A program made the translations under genes and the position numbers. From JABDJX01 sp039942715 (lineage in GTDB: Bacteria; Pseudomonadota; Alphaproteobacteria; Rhodobacterales; Rhodobacteraceae), in the NCBI GenBank assembly GCA_039942715.1, contig JBDVBY010000001.1, positions 496,001-560,000 on the forward strand: a stretch of 64,000 nucleotides of DNA. Direction: 5' to 3'. Under the pieces are notes generated by a model, which worked only from the letters and a program-made list of their open reading frames with translations, had not been told where the DNA came from and made no database searches. This document shows, one piece after another, positions 44,794 through 53,370 of this stretch; the stretch's first letter is position 1, and every line of letters starts with the position of its first letter.

Positions 44794-45360
44794 ATGACGA
44801 CTTTTTCGAAGGGCGTAACGAGGCGCGGTGTATTAGGTGCATTTGCGGCAACAACACTTGTAGCGGCACCGACTTTTTCTAAAGCTTTTGGCATTTCACG
44901 CGGCGCAGGCGATATTCGCCGTCTTCGCATGCACTCCGGTCGCACTGGCGAGCACATTGATATGATCTACTGGATCGAGGGCGAGTACATCCCCGAAGGT
45001 CTTGCAGAGATTAGCCGTTTCATGCGCGACTGGCGCACTGATGGCGTGATCAACTACGACACACGGACCATCGACATTCTGGCTGCCTCTCACCGTTTGC
45101 TGGACACAACACAGCCCTACCTCCTGTTGTCTGGATACCGCTCGCCCCAAACCAATCAGATGCTGCGCTCTAAGTCTCGCAACGTGGCACGCAATTCTTT
45201 GCACATGAAAGGCCAAGCGGCCGATATCCGTCTGCCAAGCCGGAGCGTCGCTCAGATATCCAAAGCGGCGATTTCCTGTTCTGCTGGTGGTGTTGGACGT
45301 TACTCGCGCTCGAACTTCGTGCACATGGATTGTGGTCCGGTGCGCGTTTGGGGACGTTGA
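44794..45360 (+). CDS. DUF882 (MepK/YcbK-type) murein endopeptidase, Tat exported
   Basis: A protein of 188 residues with a twin-arginine signal (TRRGVLGAFAATTLVAA). The M15-like zinc site is visible: HMKGQAADIR (His-x6-Asp) and the terminal FVHMDCGPVRVWG. E. coli MepK of this family cleaves 3-3 cross-links, which are the products of the divergent L,D-transpeptidase, so the two genes probably balance each other. The start at 44794 is chosen because it opens directly with the Tat motif. A terminator follows. Confidence 0.9.
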   Translation: MTTFSKGVTRRGVLGAFAATTLVAAPTFSKAFGISRGAGDIRRLRMHSGRTGEHIDMIYWIEGEYIPEGLAEISRFMRDWRTDGVINYDTRTIDILAASHRLLDTTQPYLLLSGYRSPQTNQMLRSKSRNVARNSLHMKGQAADIRLPSRSVAQISKAAISCSAGGVGRYSRSNFVHMDCGPVRVWGR

Positions 45361-45385
45361 GTTACATCAACAACGTGTAAGAAAC

Positions 45386-45412
45386 AAAGCGCCTATCGGC
45401 GCCTTTTTCTTT
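45386..45412 (+). terminator. intrinsic terminator, probably bidirectional
   Basis: GCGCC (45389-45393) pairs with GGCGC (45398-45402) around TATC and is followed by CTTTTTCTTT. It lies 28 bases after the DUF882 stop. The reverse strand has a weaker T-run after the same stem (TTTGTTTC), so it may also stop the long minus-strand operon ending at 45440. Confidence 0.75.
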
Positions 45413-45439
45413 GAAAATCAGATGATTACACATCGCTGC

Positions 45440-46141
45440 TCACGTCCGCGCAGCCTCAAATTCAGCCCAAGCCTTTTCAAACGCCTCGAAATCAAAGCCA
45501 TCTGTTTGCGCAGGATCCAACACCAGACGTTCAGTCTTTATTAGCTTTTCGATCGCCGCTTCGAGCCCGTCGATAACTTCGGGCGGCACAACCAAAGCAC
45601 CATGACGATCTGCGTGGACCAGATCGCCGTCGTTCACACCCATCCCGAAAATGGTCACTGGCGTGCCCACTTCGCGCACGTGCACAAATCCATGGCTTGG
45701 ACCGACAGAGCCCGCGACCACTGGGAACCCGTCGGGCAGATCGCCAAGATCGCGCATGACGCCATTGGTCAAAGCGCCCGACATCCCAAAACCCTTGTGC
45801 ACGCTGGTGTTGATCTCGCCCCAATAGGCACCAATGCAGTCGGGATAATCGACGTCTTCAACCACAGCAATCGAGGGCTTTGGCCCCGCGGCCATGTGGT
45901 GATAGTACGTCATGCGGCGCGCGCGGATGGTATCAGCTGGTTCCTCAGATGGTGCGAGCGCTGCTATCTTGGCAGTGCGCGCAAAGCCGACCATCGCACC
46001 GTTCTGCGGATCAGAGGCCAACATCGTGCCACGGGTAAAGCCGTTAAAGCCACGCTGCCCCTGAGCCACTTCGATGGCGTTGCACACGGTTGGCGTATCC
46101 ACGTTTTGCAAAACAGCAAGCAGGCTTTGGGAAAGTATCAT
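45440..46141 (-). CDS. RraA-family lyase/aldolase-like protein
   Basis: A protein of 233 residues, the last gene of the LacI-linked operon. The RraA/HMG-aldolase fold is shown by ALTNGVMRDLGDLP, which keeps the substrate-binding Arg-Asp pair, and by DLVHADRHGALVVP. Relatives split 4-hydroxy-4-methyl-2-oxoglutarate or decarboxylate oxaloacetate; true RraA proteins bind RNase E instead. In a catabolic operon the lyase or decarboxylase role is favoured. The start at 46141 is 10 bases after the hydrolase stop. Confidence 0.85.
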   Translation of the reverse strand: MILSQSLLAVLQNVDTPTVCNAIEVAQGQRGFNGFTRGTMLASDPQNGAMVGFARTAKIAALAPSEEPADTIRARRMTYYHHMAAGPKPSIAVVEDVDYPDCIGAYWGEINTSVHKGFGMSGALTNGVMRDLGDLPDGFPVVAGSVGPSHGFVHVREVGTPVTIFGMGVNDGDLVHADRHGALVVPPEVIDGLEAAIEKLIKTERLVLDPAQTDGFDFEAFEKAWAEFEAART

Positions 46142-46151
46142 GTTTGGTCCT

Positions 46152-46844
46152 TCAAGCGCCGAGCCATGCAGCCAACGCCGCAGATGTGGCCTCGGGTTGT
46201 TCCAGTGTTGGCAGATGCCCTGCCCCACTGATCAGTTTGAGTTTCGAATGCGCGATTGCCGCATTCATCGCGCGGTGCCGCTCTGGTGGGCACAGCCTGT
46301 CTTGCGCACCACACAGTACGAGGGTCGGCACCGTGATTGTTGGCAGCACGTCTTCAAGCCCCAGACGGTCGCGCAACGCGAGCGATTGTTGTTCAAACAC
46401 ATCTGGCCCCAAAGTGCGCGCCATCTCCATGCAGGTTTCCAGAATCGCAGGTTTGCCTGGACCATCCACCAGATAAGCGGGCTTTAATTCGTCGCGCATA
46501 ACCGTGTCCAAACGTCCTTTGTGCACGTCCTCAATCTGGCGGTTTCGGATATCGCGGTTGGCAGGAGCGTCCGCCATCGGTGTTGTGTCCATCAGAGCAA
46601 GCCGGGTTACGCGGCTTGGCGCGCGCGCCATGATCTCAAGGGCGATGATCCCGCCCATCGACAGGCCTGCCAGTGCGAAACGTTCGGGCGCCGTGGCCAG
46701 AACCGCGTCGGCCATTTGCCCAATCGTCGACTTGGCCACGATCTTGGTGATGCATTCTACATCTTCGCCAAAGTGCGCGATTTGCGGCGCAAAAAGGCGG
46801 CGGTCGCACATAAAGCCCGGCAAAAAGACCAGCGTTTGGCTCAT
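46152..46844 (-). CDS. alpha/beta hydrolase, cytosolic
   Basis: A compact hydrolase of 230 residues without a signal peptide. The triad is complete: Ser in LAGLSMGG, Asp in CGAQDRLCPP and His in GAGHLPTLE. The oxyanion region is LPGFMCDRRLF. The start overlaps the MetE-like stop by 4 bases. It could cleave an ester, lactone or C-C bond in the pathway; which one cannot be read. Confidence 0.88.
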   Translation of the reverse strand: MSQTLVFLPGFMCDRRLFAPQIAHFGEDVECITKIVAKSTIGQMADAVLATAPERFALAGLSMGGIIALEIMARAPSRVTRLALMDTTPMADAPANRDIRNRQIEDVHKGRLDTVMRDELKPAYLVDGPGKPAILETCMEMARTLGPDVFEQQSLALRDRLGLEDVLPTITVPTLVLCGAQDRLCPPERHRAMNAAIAHSKLKLISGAGHLPTLEQPEATSAALAAWLGA

Positions 46845-47965
46845 GACACCAAAGCGGCTCCTTCCGCTAGCGAGGCCAGCTTCGCATAGGCGATGTCCGG
46901 GTCAACCGCGCCAAAGCCTGCGAATGTGCCAAAGCCGCAATCTGATCCGGCAATCACACGCTCGGACCCCACGATGCCCGCAAAACGTTCGATCCGCTGA
47001 CGCACAAGTTCGGGGTGTTCGACAAAGTTGGTGGTGGTATCGACCACGCCGGGTATCAGGATTTTGTCGTCCGGAATCTCGGATTTACGGTTCTGGAATA
47101 CTTCCCATTCATGGGCATGGCGCGGATTTGAGGTTTCAAACAACAGATGCCGCGCCTTGGTGGCCATCAGGGTCGAAAACACCGTGTCCATCGGGATATC
47201 GCAGCAATGCGGCCCTTCATAATTGCCCCAACAAATGTGCACGCGCACCTTGTCAGACGGCACGTTTTCAAGCGCATGGTTCAAAGCAGCGACGTGCATG
47301 TCGGCGATTTTAACGAACTCTTCGTCGCTCAAGTCGGCAAACAGCATGTGTCGGGACAACGCGAGGTCCGGGCAATCAAGTTGCAGGTGCAACCCTGCGC
47401 CAACAATGGTTTCGTACTCGTCGCGCATCGCGTCAGCGAGTGCTTCAAGATACGCCTCGCGGTTCGGATAAAAATCATTCTGTAAGAACAGCGAGATCAC
47501 ACCGGGAGAGGCCGCGTTCATAAAGCCTTGGGATGCGCCATGTTTGTCCATCGCCGCTTTTAGGTTGGCGATGTCTTTTTCCAACTCGCCCTGCCCTTTG
47601 GAGGTCACCTCGCCGGTGCACATAGGGCGCGCATATTTCGGGGTGCCGCCATCGTCGGCCAAACGTTTCAGAAAACCGGGAAACATTTTTAGATCCGCGG
47701 GCGCATTTCGCGGGCTGTCACCGGAAAACCCGGTGTAGCGGTCTTTGACATACGTGGCGTAGCTGATCTTTGAGGTTTCGCCGTCGCTCACAATATCAAC
47801 GCCCGCCTCTACCTGTTTGCGCACCGTTTCATCGACCGCAGCCGTCATGGCCGCGTCAAAAGCGGCTTGGTCGTAGGGCTGTTCATTCTCTCGTGCGAAA
47901 ATGAAATCGACGACCTCTTGGGTGCGAGGTAGCGAGCCGACGTGAGTGGTTTTGATGCGTGTCAT
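46841..47965 (-). CDS. cobalamin-independent methionine synthase II-like (MetE C-domain) protein
   Basis: A protein of 374 residues corresponding to the catalytic half of MetE. It opens with THVGSLPRTQEV and keeps the zinc ligands: His and Cys in VHICWGN, Glu in LFETSN and the late Cys in AGSDCGFGTFAG. Family members include core methionine synthases and epoxyalkane:CoM transferases, so the common theme is zinc-thiolate alkyl transfer. In this operon a methylated or alkylated substrate is suggested. The start at 47965 leaves 22 bases after the bicupin gene. Confidence 0.88.
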   Translation of the reverse strand: MTRIKTTHVGSLPRTQEVVDFIFARENEQPYDQAAFDAAMTAAVDETVRKQVEAGVDIVSDGETSKISYATYVKDRYTGFSGDSPRNAPADLKMFPGFLKRLADDGGTPKYARPMCTGEVTSKGQGELEKDIANLKAAMDKHGASQGFMNAASPGVISLFLQNDFYPNREAYLEALADAMRDEYETIVGAGLHLQLDCPDLALSRHMLFADLSDEEFVKIADMHVAALNHALENVPSDKVRVHICWGNYEGPHCCDIPMDTVFSTLMATKARHLLFETSNPRHAHEWEVFQNRKSEIPDDKILIPGVVDTTTNFVEHPELVRQRIERFAGIVGSERVIAGSDCGFGTFAGFGAVDPDIAYAKLASLAEGAALVS

Positions 47966-47987
47966 TGCAAAGTCTTTCTTTGGAAAT

Positions 47988-48947
47988 TCAAGCGCCGGTC
48001 CATGTGGCACCAGCGGGATCATCGGTGGCGGTGATGTGATAAAGGGCAGCGTCGCCGGTCATTGACGGGTACACCGCATGATCAAGATCGGCGGGCACGA
48101 GCATTGTATCACCGGGGGCAAGCGTGTCTTCGCCCCCGTCCCAGACCACGCGCCAGTGGCCCGTAACGGGCATCAGAACCGAAGCACGATCATGGCGGTG
48201 CAAATCACTTGTAGCCGAGCGGCGTGTCACTAGTGCAACCTCAAATCCCGGCTTGTCGGGCAAAACACCCGTCTCACCGATCACGACGACAGGTTCGCGA
48301 TCCGCCATGGCGCACAGATCATTGTAGCGGGCAACGTGGCGCGGCAAGACTTCGCGTGTTGTCGGCTCAGGATAATCCTTAAGCTCTTCTTCACTCAAAA
48401 GCGGCATCGGGCCTACACCATCAGGCGGTGTGACGCCCTGTTTACTGTCGTAAAGTTTGCCGTCTTCGCCCAGGACCAGCCCATGGGCACGCGCATCTTC
48501 GATCACATGCGGTGCCCAGATCACGCCGCCACCTGCATCATCGCCCCCAAGGATGGCCATGATCATCCCGTAATCCGTGCCGACGTTTTGAAAGCCACGA
48601 AAAATGCCGGTTGGGATGTTGAAGATGTCGCCCTCTTCCAAGATTACTTCGCCCGCGTCCCCGTGCAGGCCCCAGTAAAACCGCCAACGCCCACTTAAAA
48701 CAAAAAACACCTCAGCCGTGCGATGGGAATGCAGCGAGTTGCGGCACTCGGGCACCTGCCCCGCCGCGCCGATGTTAAAGCCGATGGCTTCGGCAATATG
48801 CACGTGCTGGTCCGCGCTTTCCGACACACCTCCGCCAATGATGGTGAAGTTTTCCTTTTGATCTGAGCCGGGCGTGTGCGCGTCAATAAAGGCCGTACGG
48901 CAGGGTTGAAGTTCGCCATAACGCACGATTTGCGGTGCTGCACTCAT
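47988..48947 (-). CDS. bicupin protein
   Basis: A protein of 319 residues with two cupin domains. The first has HSHRTAEVFFVLSGRWRF and DIFNIPTGIFRGFQN, with His, His and Glu as metal ligands; the second has DLHRHDRASVLMPVTGHWRV with two histidines. The arrangement resembles gentisate or related ring-cleaving dioxygenases and bicupin isomerases, without the signature needed to choose. The start overlaps the PNPOx-fold gene stop by 4 bases. Confidence 0.85.
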   Translation of the reverse strand: MSAAPQIVRYGELQPCRTAFIDAHTPGSDQKENFTIIGGGVSESADQHVHIAEAIGFNIGAAGQVPECRNSLHSHRTAEVFFVLSGRWRFYWGLHGDAGEVILEEGDIFNIPTGIFRGFQNVGTDYGMIMAILGGDDAGGGVIWAPHVIEDARAHGLVLGEDGKLYDSKQGVTPPDGVGPMPLLSEEELKDYPEPTTREVLPRHVARYNDLCAMADREPVVVIGETGVLPDKPGFEVALVTRRSATSDLHRHDRASVLMPVTGHWRVVWDGGEDTLAPGDTMLVPADLDHAVYPSMTGDAALYHITATDDPAGATWTGA

Positions 48948-49591
48948 GGGTTTTTGTCCTGTGCTAAAAGGGCTTTGGGGTCTTCGCCTAGCGCTGCAAG
49001 CCGGGCAGAGAGTGTTTCTATCGCTTGATCGCGCGAGGCCAAATGCGGGGCGACAAGCGCGCTGACTTCATCGCGGTTAAAGCGTTGTTCGATGTATTTT
49101 GGGCAGTTCCAGTCGACCGCTATGACACGAATGCGGGCGACACGCTCAACCGGGCCTTGGCCGTCTTGGGCCACTTTTTCAGTTAAGTCCGCATCTTCAG
49201 ACGCCGCGACCATCGTCATGTGTCCCACAATTTTCAGCCGCGTTTGGCGTGCGTAGTCCATCAAGATCAGCGAAACACGATCATCAGCCACAAGGTTGCC
49301 ACCGGTGATTTCCTGCTGGTTGCCGTGATAGTCGGCAAAACCAATCTCGTCCCCACCGATCATTTTCAGAAAGCCAGCCGGGCCACCGCGATGTTGCACG
49401 TACGGAAAGCCCGACGTCGAGTTTGAGGCGATGTAGAACGTTGTGCGCGTTTCTGTAAAGTCGCGCATCGACTCGTCCAGCGGGCCGGTGAAGCGGTTGC
49501 GATAAACGTGCTGAAACTTGTCGCGCACGCCAGTTTTCACCTGCTTGGCTTGCACATCCTCGGTAAAGAATATCTCGCCGAAATTCTTCAT
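48944..49591 (-). CDS. pyridoxamine 5'-phosphate oxidase-family flavin split-barrel protein
   Basis: A protein of 215 residues. FYIASNSTSGFPYVQHRGGPAGFLKMIGGDEIGFADY and the strand GNLVADDRVSLILMDY match the flavin split-barrel superfamily. A variant used in this subgroup carries a C-terminal helical tail. It probably binds FMN or F420-like flavin, as an oxidoreductase, rather than making vitamin B6. The ATG at 49591 gives the same 4-base overlap seen across the operon, so an upstream start at 49618 is rejected. Confidence 0.85.
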   Translation of the reverse strand: MKNFGEIFFTEDVQAKQVKTGVRDKFQHVYRNRFTGPLDESMRDFTETRTTFYIASNSTSGFPYVQHRGGPAGFLKMIGGDEIGFADYHGNQQEITGGNLVADDRVSLILMDYARQTRLKIVGHMTMVAASEDADLTEKVAQDGQGPVERVARIRVIAVDWNCPKYIEQRFNRDEVSALVAPHLASRDQAIETLSARLAALGEDPKALLAQDKNP

Positions 49592-50556
49592 CCCGAGGCC
49601 AGTTCGATCTGTTTCCAAATCGCCGTTTCATCAAACAAAGTGTATTCGCGCCGCAACCCCCATGGGCCAAACTCGGCGTGGCTGATCCCCATCACATAGA
49701 CGTCCGCACCGGTCGGCGCCCCAAACGCGCCCCATCCATCGTGCTTGCCCCAAAGCGACCAGCGGATCGCGGCGCGCGGCGGCATCAGCGGATCGTCGCG
49801 CCCAATTGTGTGGTGAATGGTGAATTGCGCAGAGGGGAAACTGGCGCGCAAACCCATCCAGAACTTATCCGCGCCCTCATGTGAAATTGTCGTGACACCG
49901 CCGGGATATTCAAGGTTCACTGCGCGATCATAGGCCGTGGGGATCACCGAGAAACCAGCGCTCATAATCTGGCTCAGGATACCAGCGTATTTCGCGCCCC
50001 ATTCGTTGTCATTACCTTGCGACGTATACGGACCCGCCACGTCGTTGTTCGGCGTCATTGGGCGCACGCAAACCTCTGGTCCGCCTTCGCGCGCAATCAG
50101 ATCGCGCGCGTAATCGCGCGGATCAATGCCAAGTTGGCGCACGATCCCGCCTTGGTCGCGGATCAGCCATTCATCGTTGATTTGATTGTCGATCGCATGA
50201 CAATCCGCGATGATCCGATAGCTTAGCTTCTTACTTGTCGGAGCACCATAAACGCCCGGATTGGCGTGCGTGGCGGTAGAATGCAAACGGTGCGAACTGA
50301 GCATGCCCGTCTCAGGCGTACCCGACCAGATCACGTCCTCACCATAAAGCGTGCGGTCTGGAAATTCAGCCAGCGTCGCCATAGTCGCCGCAATAACTCC
50401 TTGATTTCCCTGCACAACAGAAGATGGCGAGCGCACGATAATGTCGGGCGCATAATAGGCGTGCAGCGTATCGATGCCGCGTTCTTCCCAGATTTCCTTG
50501 GTGATCTTGATGATGTAATCGGGGAAATCGGTGAACTTGGGATCAAATCCCTTCAT
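49588..50556 (-). CDS. tandem SnoaL/NTF2-like protein C (divergent paralogue)
   Basis: A protein of 322 residues with two SnoaL-like cone-barrel domains (about 10-150 and 180-320). Domain 1 ends in NDEWLIRDQGGIVRQLG, with Asp134 at the usual catalytic Asp position. It is more distant from the other three SnoaL proteins of this locus, lacking their HPFNE and GWPS motifs. The ATG at 50556 makes an ATGA overlap with lacI, like other junctions here. An isomerase, cyclase, dehydratase or hydrolase role is possible; no substrate known. Confidence 0.8.
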   Translation of the reverse strand: MKGFDPKFTDFPDYIIKITKEIWEERGIDTLHAYYAPDIIVRSPSSVVQGNQGVIAATMATLAEFPDRTLYGEDVIWSGTPETGMLSSHRLHSTATHANPGVYGAPTSKKLSYRIIADCHAIDNQINDEWLIRDQGGIVRQLGIDPRDYARDLIAREGGPEVCVRPMTPNNDVAGPYTSQGNDNEWGAKYAGILSQIMSAGFSVIPTAYDRAVNLEYPGGVTTISHEGADKFWMGLRASFPSAQFTIHHTIGRDDPLMPPRAAIRWSLWGKHDGWGAFGAPTGADVYVMGISHAEFGPWGLRREYTLFDETAIWKQIELASG

Positions 50557-51605
50557 GTGGTCCATCCTTTTGGAATCCGCGCCGAGTGGCGCACTATGAG
50601 AGGGGCATCAATCGCGACGCCGCGCTTTGGCGCTTCTGGCGTTTCGATCTGCTCAAGCAAGATTTCGACGGTCTCATCGACCATAGCATTCGCACGTTGG
50701 CGCACAGTTGTAAGCTTGTAGCCGCCATACGAGGCCGCGGGCACGTCATCATAGCCAACGACCGAAACATCCATCGGCACCATCAGGCCCAACTCGTCGC
50801 GCAGGACGTCGATGACCGCAAACGCCATGTGATCGTTGCAGACAAAAACGGCATCGGGGCGATCGGGACGGTCAAACATCCGCCGCGCCGCCTGAGCTGC
50901 CACGTCGCGGTTAAAATCACCCACTTCGCGGATATCCACATCGCGCCCTGCCGCATGAAGCCCGCAGAGAAAGCCATGCTCGCGATCGCGCTGGGTCGAC
51001 GCACCTTCCCATCCCGCGATATAGCCAATGCGTTTGTGCTTGCCTGCCAGCAGAAATTCAGCCACGCGCTTGCCGCCGGTGATGTTATCAGAGGTAACAG
51101 CGGGGAACCCTGTCGCATCTTGGGTCCGGTTGAAAAACACAATCGGAACGCCAGCGTCCCGGCATCTTTGTGCTAGGTCCGACGACATGGAAATTGACGC
51201 AGTGATGATTCCGTCGACTTGATAGTCGAGCAATTCATCAATCACGTTGTCAACGTCAGCTTCCATATTGGCCGCCATGAAAATCAAGACGTGGTAGCCT
51301 TTTTCCTGCAACGCTTTGGACAGTTTCTCCAGGGCTTCGGGGTAAAAGTGGTTCTCCAAATACGCCACAACAAGCCCGATGATCCGGCTTTTGCCAGACA
51401 CCATCGCGCGCGCCAAAACATTGGGACGATAGCCAAGCTCGGCGGCGGCCTCGCGCACCTTAGTCACGGTTTTCGACGACGCAGAAGCACCGGGCGTAAA
51501 GACACGGCTCACAGCAGACTGGCTGACACCAGCTTTAAGCGCGACCTCGGCAGAGGTGACTTTCAAGCTTGGTTTCGCGCCTATCTGTGCTACTGGCTTG
51601 CTCAT
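50553..51605 (-). CDS. LacI-family transcriptional regulator
   Basis: A protein of 350 residues. The LacI helix-turn-helix is at about residues 16-36 (TSAEVALKAGVSQSAVSRVF), followed by the hinge RPNVLARAM and a periplasmic-binding-protein-like effector domain. It lies in the middle of the operon with 4-base overlaps on both sides, so it is made with the enzymes. It probably binds the 16-bp palindrome at 60061-60076 and is released by an intermediate or the substrate. Confidence 0.93.
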   Translation of the reverse strand: MSKPVAQIGAKPSLKVTSAEVALKAGVSQSAVSRVFTPGASASSKTVTKVREAAAELGYRPNVLARAMVSGKSRIIGLVVAYLENHFYPEALEKLSKALQEKGYHVLIFMAANMEADVDNVIDELLDYQVDGIITASISMSSDLAQRCRDAGVPIVFFNRTQDATGFPAVTSDNITGGKRVAEFLLAGKHKRIGYIAGWEGASTQRDREHGFLCGLHAAGRDVDIREVGDFNRDVAAQAARRMFDRPDRPDAVFVCNDHMAFAVIDVLRDELGLMVPMDVSVVGYDDVPAASYGGYKLTTVRQRANAMVDETVEILLEQIETPEAPKRGVAIDAPLIVRHSARIPKGWTT

Positions 51606-52366
51606 TCTGCGGTCCAGCCTCCGTCCACCATCAAGGCAGATCCCGTGATCAATGCGCTTGCGTCAGAGGCGAGGAAAACGACCGGCCCCATCATGTCTTC
51701 GACTTCCCCGGTACGACCCAATTTGATTTTGTCTTCAATCCACGCGATGCGTTCGGGGTTGGCGAATGTGCCTTCTGTCAGCGGCGTTTTGATGAACGTT
51801 GGACAAAGCGTGTTGATCCGGATGCCCGAACGCCCCCATTCAATCGCCATTGATTTGGTAAAGCCTTCGACTGCGTGCTTTGTCGCGGCATAAACCGCGC
51901 GATCCACGCCGCCAACGTGGCCCATCTGGCTTGAGATGTTGATCAGGGAGCCGGGCTTGCCCGCTTCGATCAGACCTTCTGCCACGGCTTTGGTCAGAAA
52001 GTAGGCGCCTTTGATATTCAGGTCTGCCACCCTGTCGTAGTCGGCCACTTGCGTTTCGACCGCGGGGCTATGAATGGCCAACCCGGCCGAATTCACCAGC
52101 ACATCAAACGGGCCATTCGCCGAAACACTTGCGGTGGTCGCATCGACATCGCTGACGTCCATTGCCAACGTTTTCGTGGTCATACCGGCCGACGTCATCT
52201 TGGCGGCCAAAGCCTCCAATACATCAACGCGGCGTGCAGCCAAAGTTACTTCGGCGCCAGCTTCGCCCAAAGCCACAGCGCACGCCTCGCCAATACCCGA
52301 ACTGGCACCTGCGACCAACGCGCGTTTGCCGTCCAACCTGAGCGATGGAGTTTTGGGCAGGGTCAT
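51602..52366 (-). CDS. short-chain dehydrogenase/reductase
   Basis: A classical SDR of 254 residues. The cofactor motif GASSGIGEA (about residues 19-27), NSAG, and the catalytic Ser-Tyr-Lys (SSQMGH, YAATK) are all present. The C-terminal VDGGWTAE is typical. The sequence resembles gluconate 5-dehydrogenase or polyol dehydrogenases. With an adjoining HisD-like enzyme, sequential oxidation of a polyol-like compound is plausible. The stop overlaps the lacI start by 4 bases. Confidence 0.92.
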   Translation of the reverse strand: MTLPKTPSLRLDGKRALVAGASSGIGEACAVALGEAGAEVTLAARRVDVLEALAAKMTSAGMTTKTLAMDVSDVDATTASVSANGPFDVLVNSAGLAIHSPAVETQVADYDRVADLNIKGAYFLTKAVAEGLIEAGKPGSLINISSQMGHVGGVDRAVYAATKHAVEGFTKSMAIEWGRSGIRINTLCPTFIKTPLTEGTFANPERIAWIEDKIKLGRTGEVEDMMGPVVFLASDASALITGSALMVDGGWTAE

Positions 52367-53370
52367 GAGGCCCTCCTGTGATGGGTGATTTCGCGCAGTC
52401 GTTCAAAGACGTCGACGCCGATTTGCGCGTATAGATCAATTAGATCGACCAGCACCCAGTTTTCGCGGATCAGACCGTCTTCGATGCGCCAAAAATCAAG
52501 CGAGCGCAGCAGAACCTCTTGTCCCGCAGGGGCAATCCCCATCCAACCATCGCCGGTGATAGACAGCCGCATATTGGGCCAGCCGGTTTCGCAGGCATAG
52601 TCTCCCTCACCGATCCAATGCGACATCAGATCGCCCATGGCGTCCAATTTGCGGTCCGGCATGGCGCGCAGAAACGGAATCTGGTGCCAGTTGCGAAAGC
52701 CCTTGATCCCACGCCCTGTGCCGATGCCCGCAGGTCCGTACCAGTTGAATTTGGGATGCCAGTATTTCTCAAGGTTCATTACCTCAGGCCCACCCTCGGC
52801 AGGATGACGACACAGATCAGTAAGCATGGCGATAACATGATCCATCGCCGCCTGACCGTCGCCTGACACGCTTAACCCATCCTGCGTCATCGGCGCAGGC
52901 GTGCACAGGAATTTGCCAAGCTGCGGCGCCATCGGCCATGCACCGGCCTGCATCATCAGTTCGGGAATATCCCAGATGATCTGCGCCTCAACGATCTGGC
53001 CATCAACGAGCCGGAAGAACTCATGATAGCGCATGTGTGCAAGATGCCCGGTGGGCGGAATGTCCAAAAACGGTTTCTCAAACGTCCCAATGTAGTTGCC
53101 CATGCACCCGACCCAATCCTGCCCTTCAGGTGTGGTGCCCGCCATCACGATCATATCGCGGCGTTCGAGATCCGGCATCGCCGCATAAAGAGAGTCATAA
53201 GTGTTGAACAAATGATCCCGGCTCTGATCGCCGAAAGGCGCACACATATGCACCGTACACTCGCGGGTAAATGTTTGCTCCAAGGCGTCCCGTATGGCGC
53301 GCGGTGACGCGTCGGCCATAACCGCGCGCCATTCTGCTATCTGCGCCTTGAGCTCGGCAGGCGTGCTCAC
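52363..53370 (-). CDS. tandem SnoaL/NTF2-like protein B
   Basis: A protein of 335 residues started by GTG at 53370, which gives a 4-base overlap with the dehydrogenase stop; a longer frame to 53484 is rejected. Domain 1 carries Asp134 in IIWDIPELM and domain 2 Asp309 in ENWVLVDLIDL, the positions of the SnoaL catalytic Asp. The shared family motifs are HLAHMRYHEFFRL, WYGPAGIG, GWPNMRL and RENW. It is paralogous to proteins A and D. Confidence 0.82.
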   Translation of the reverse strand: MSTPAELKAQIAEWRAVMADASPRAIRDALEQTFTRECTVHMCAPFGDQSRDHLFNTYDSLYAAMPDLERRDMIVMAGTTPEGQDWVGCMGNYIGTFEKPFLDIPPTGHLAHMRYHEFFRLVDGQIVEAQIIWDIPELMMQAGAWPMAPQLGKFLCTPAPMTQDGLSVSGDGQAAMDHVIAMLTDLCRHPAEGGPEVMNLEKYWHPKFNWYGPAGIGTGRGIKGFRNWHQIPFLRAMPDRKLDAMGDLMSHWIGEGDYACETGWPNMRLSITGDGWMGIAPAGQEVLLRSLDFWRIEDGLIRENWVLVDLIDLYAQIGVDVFERLREITHHRRAS

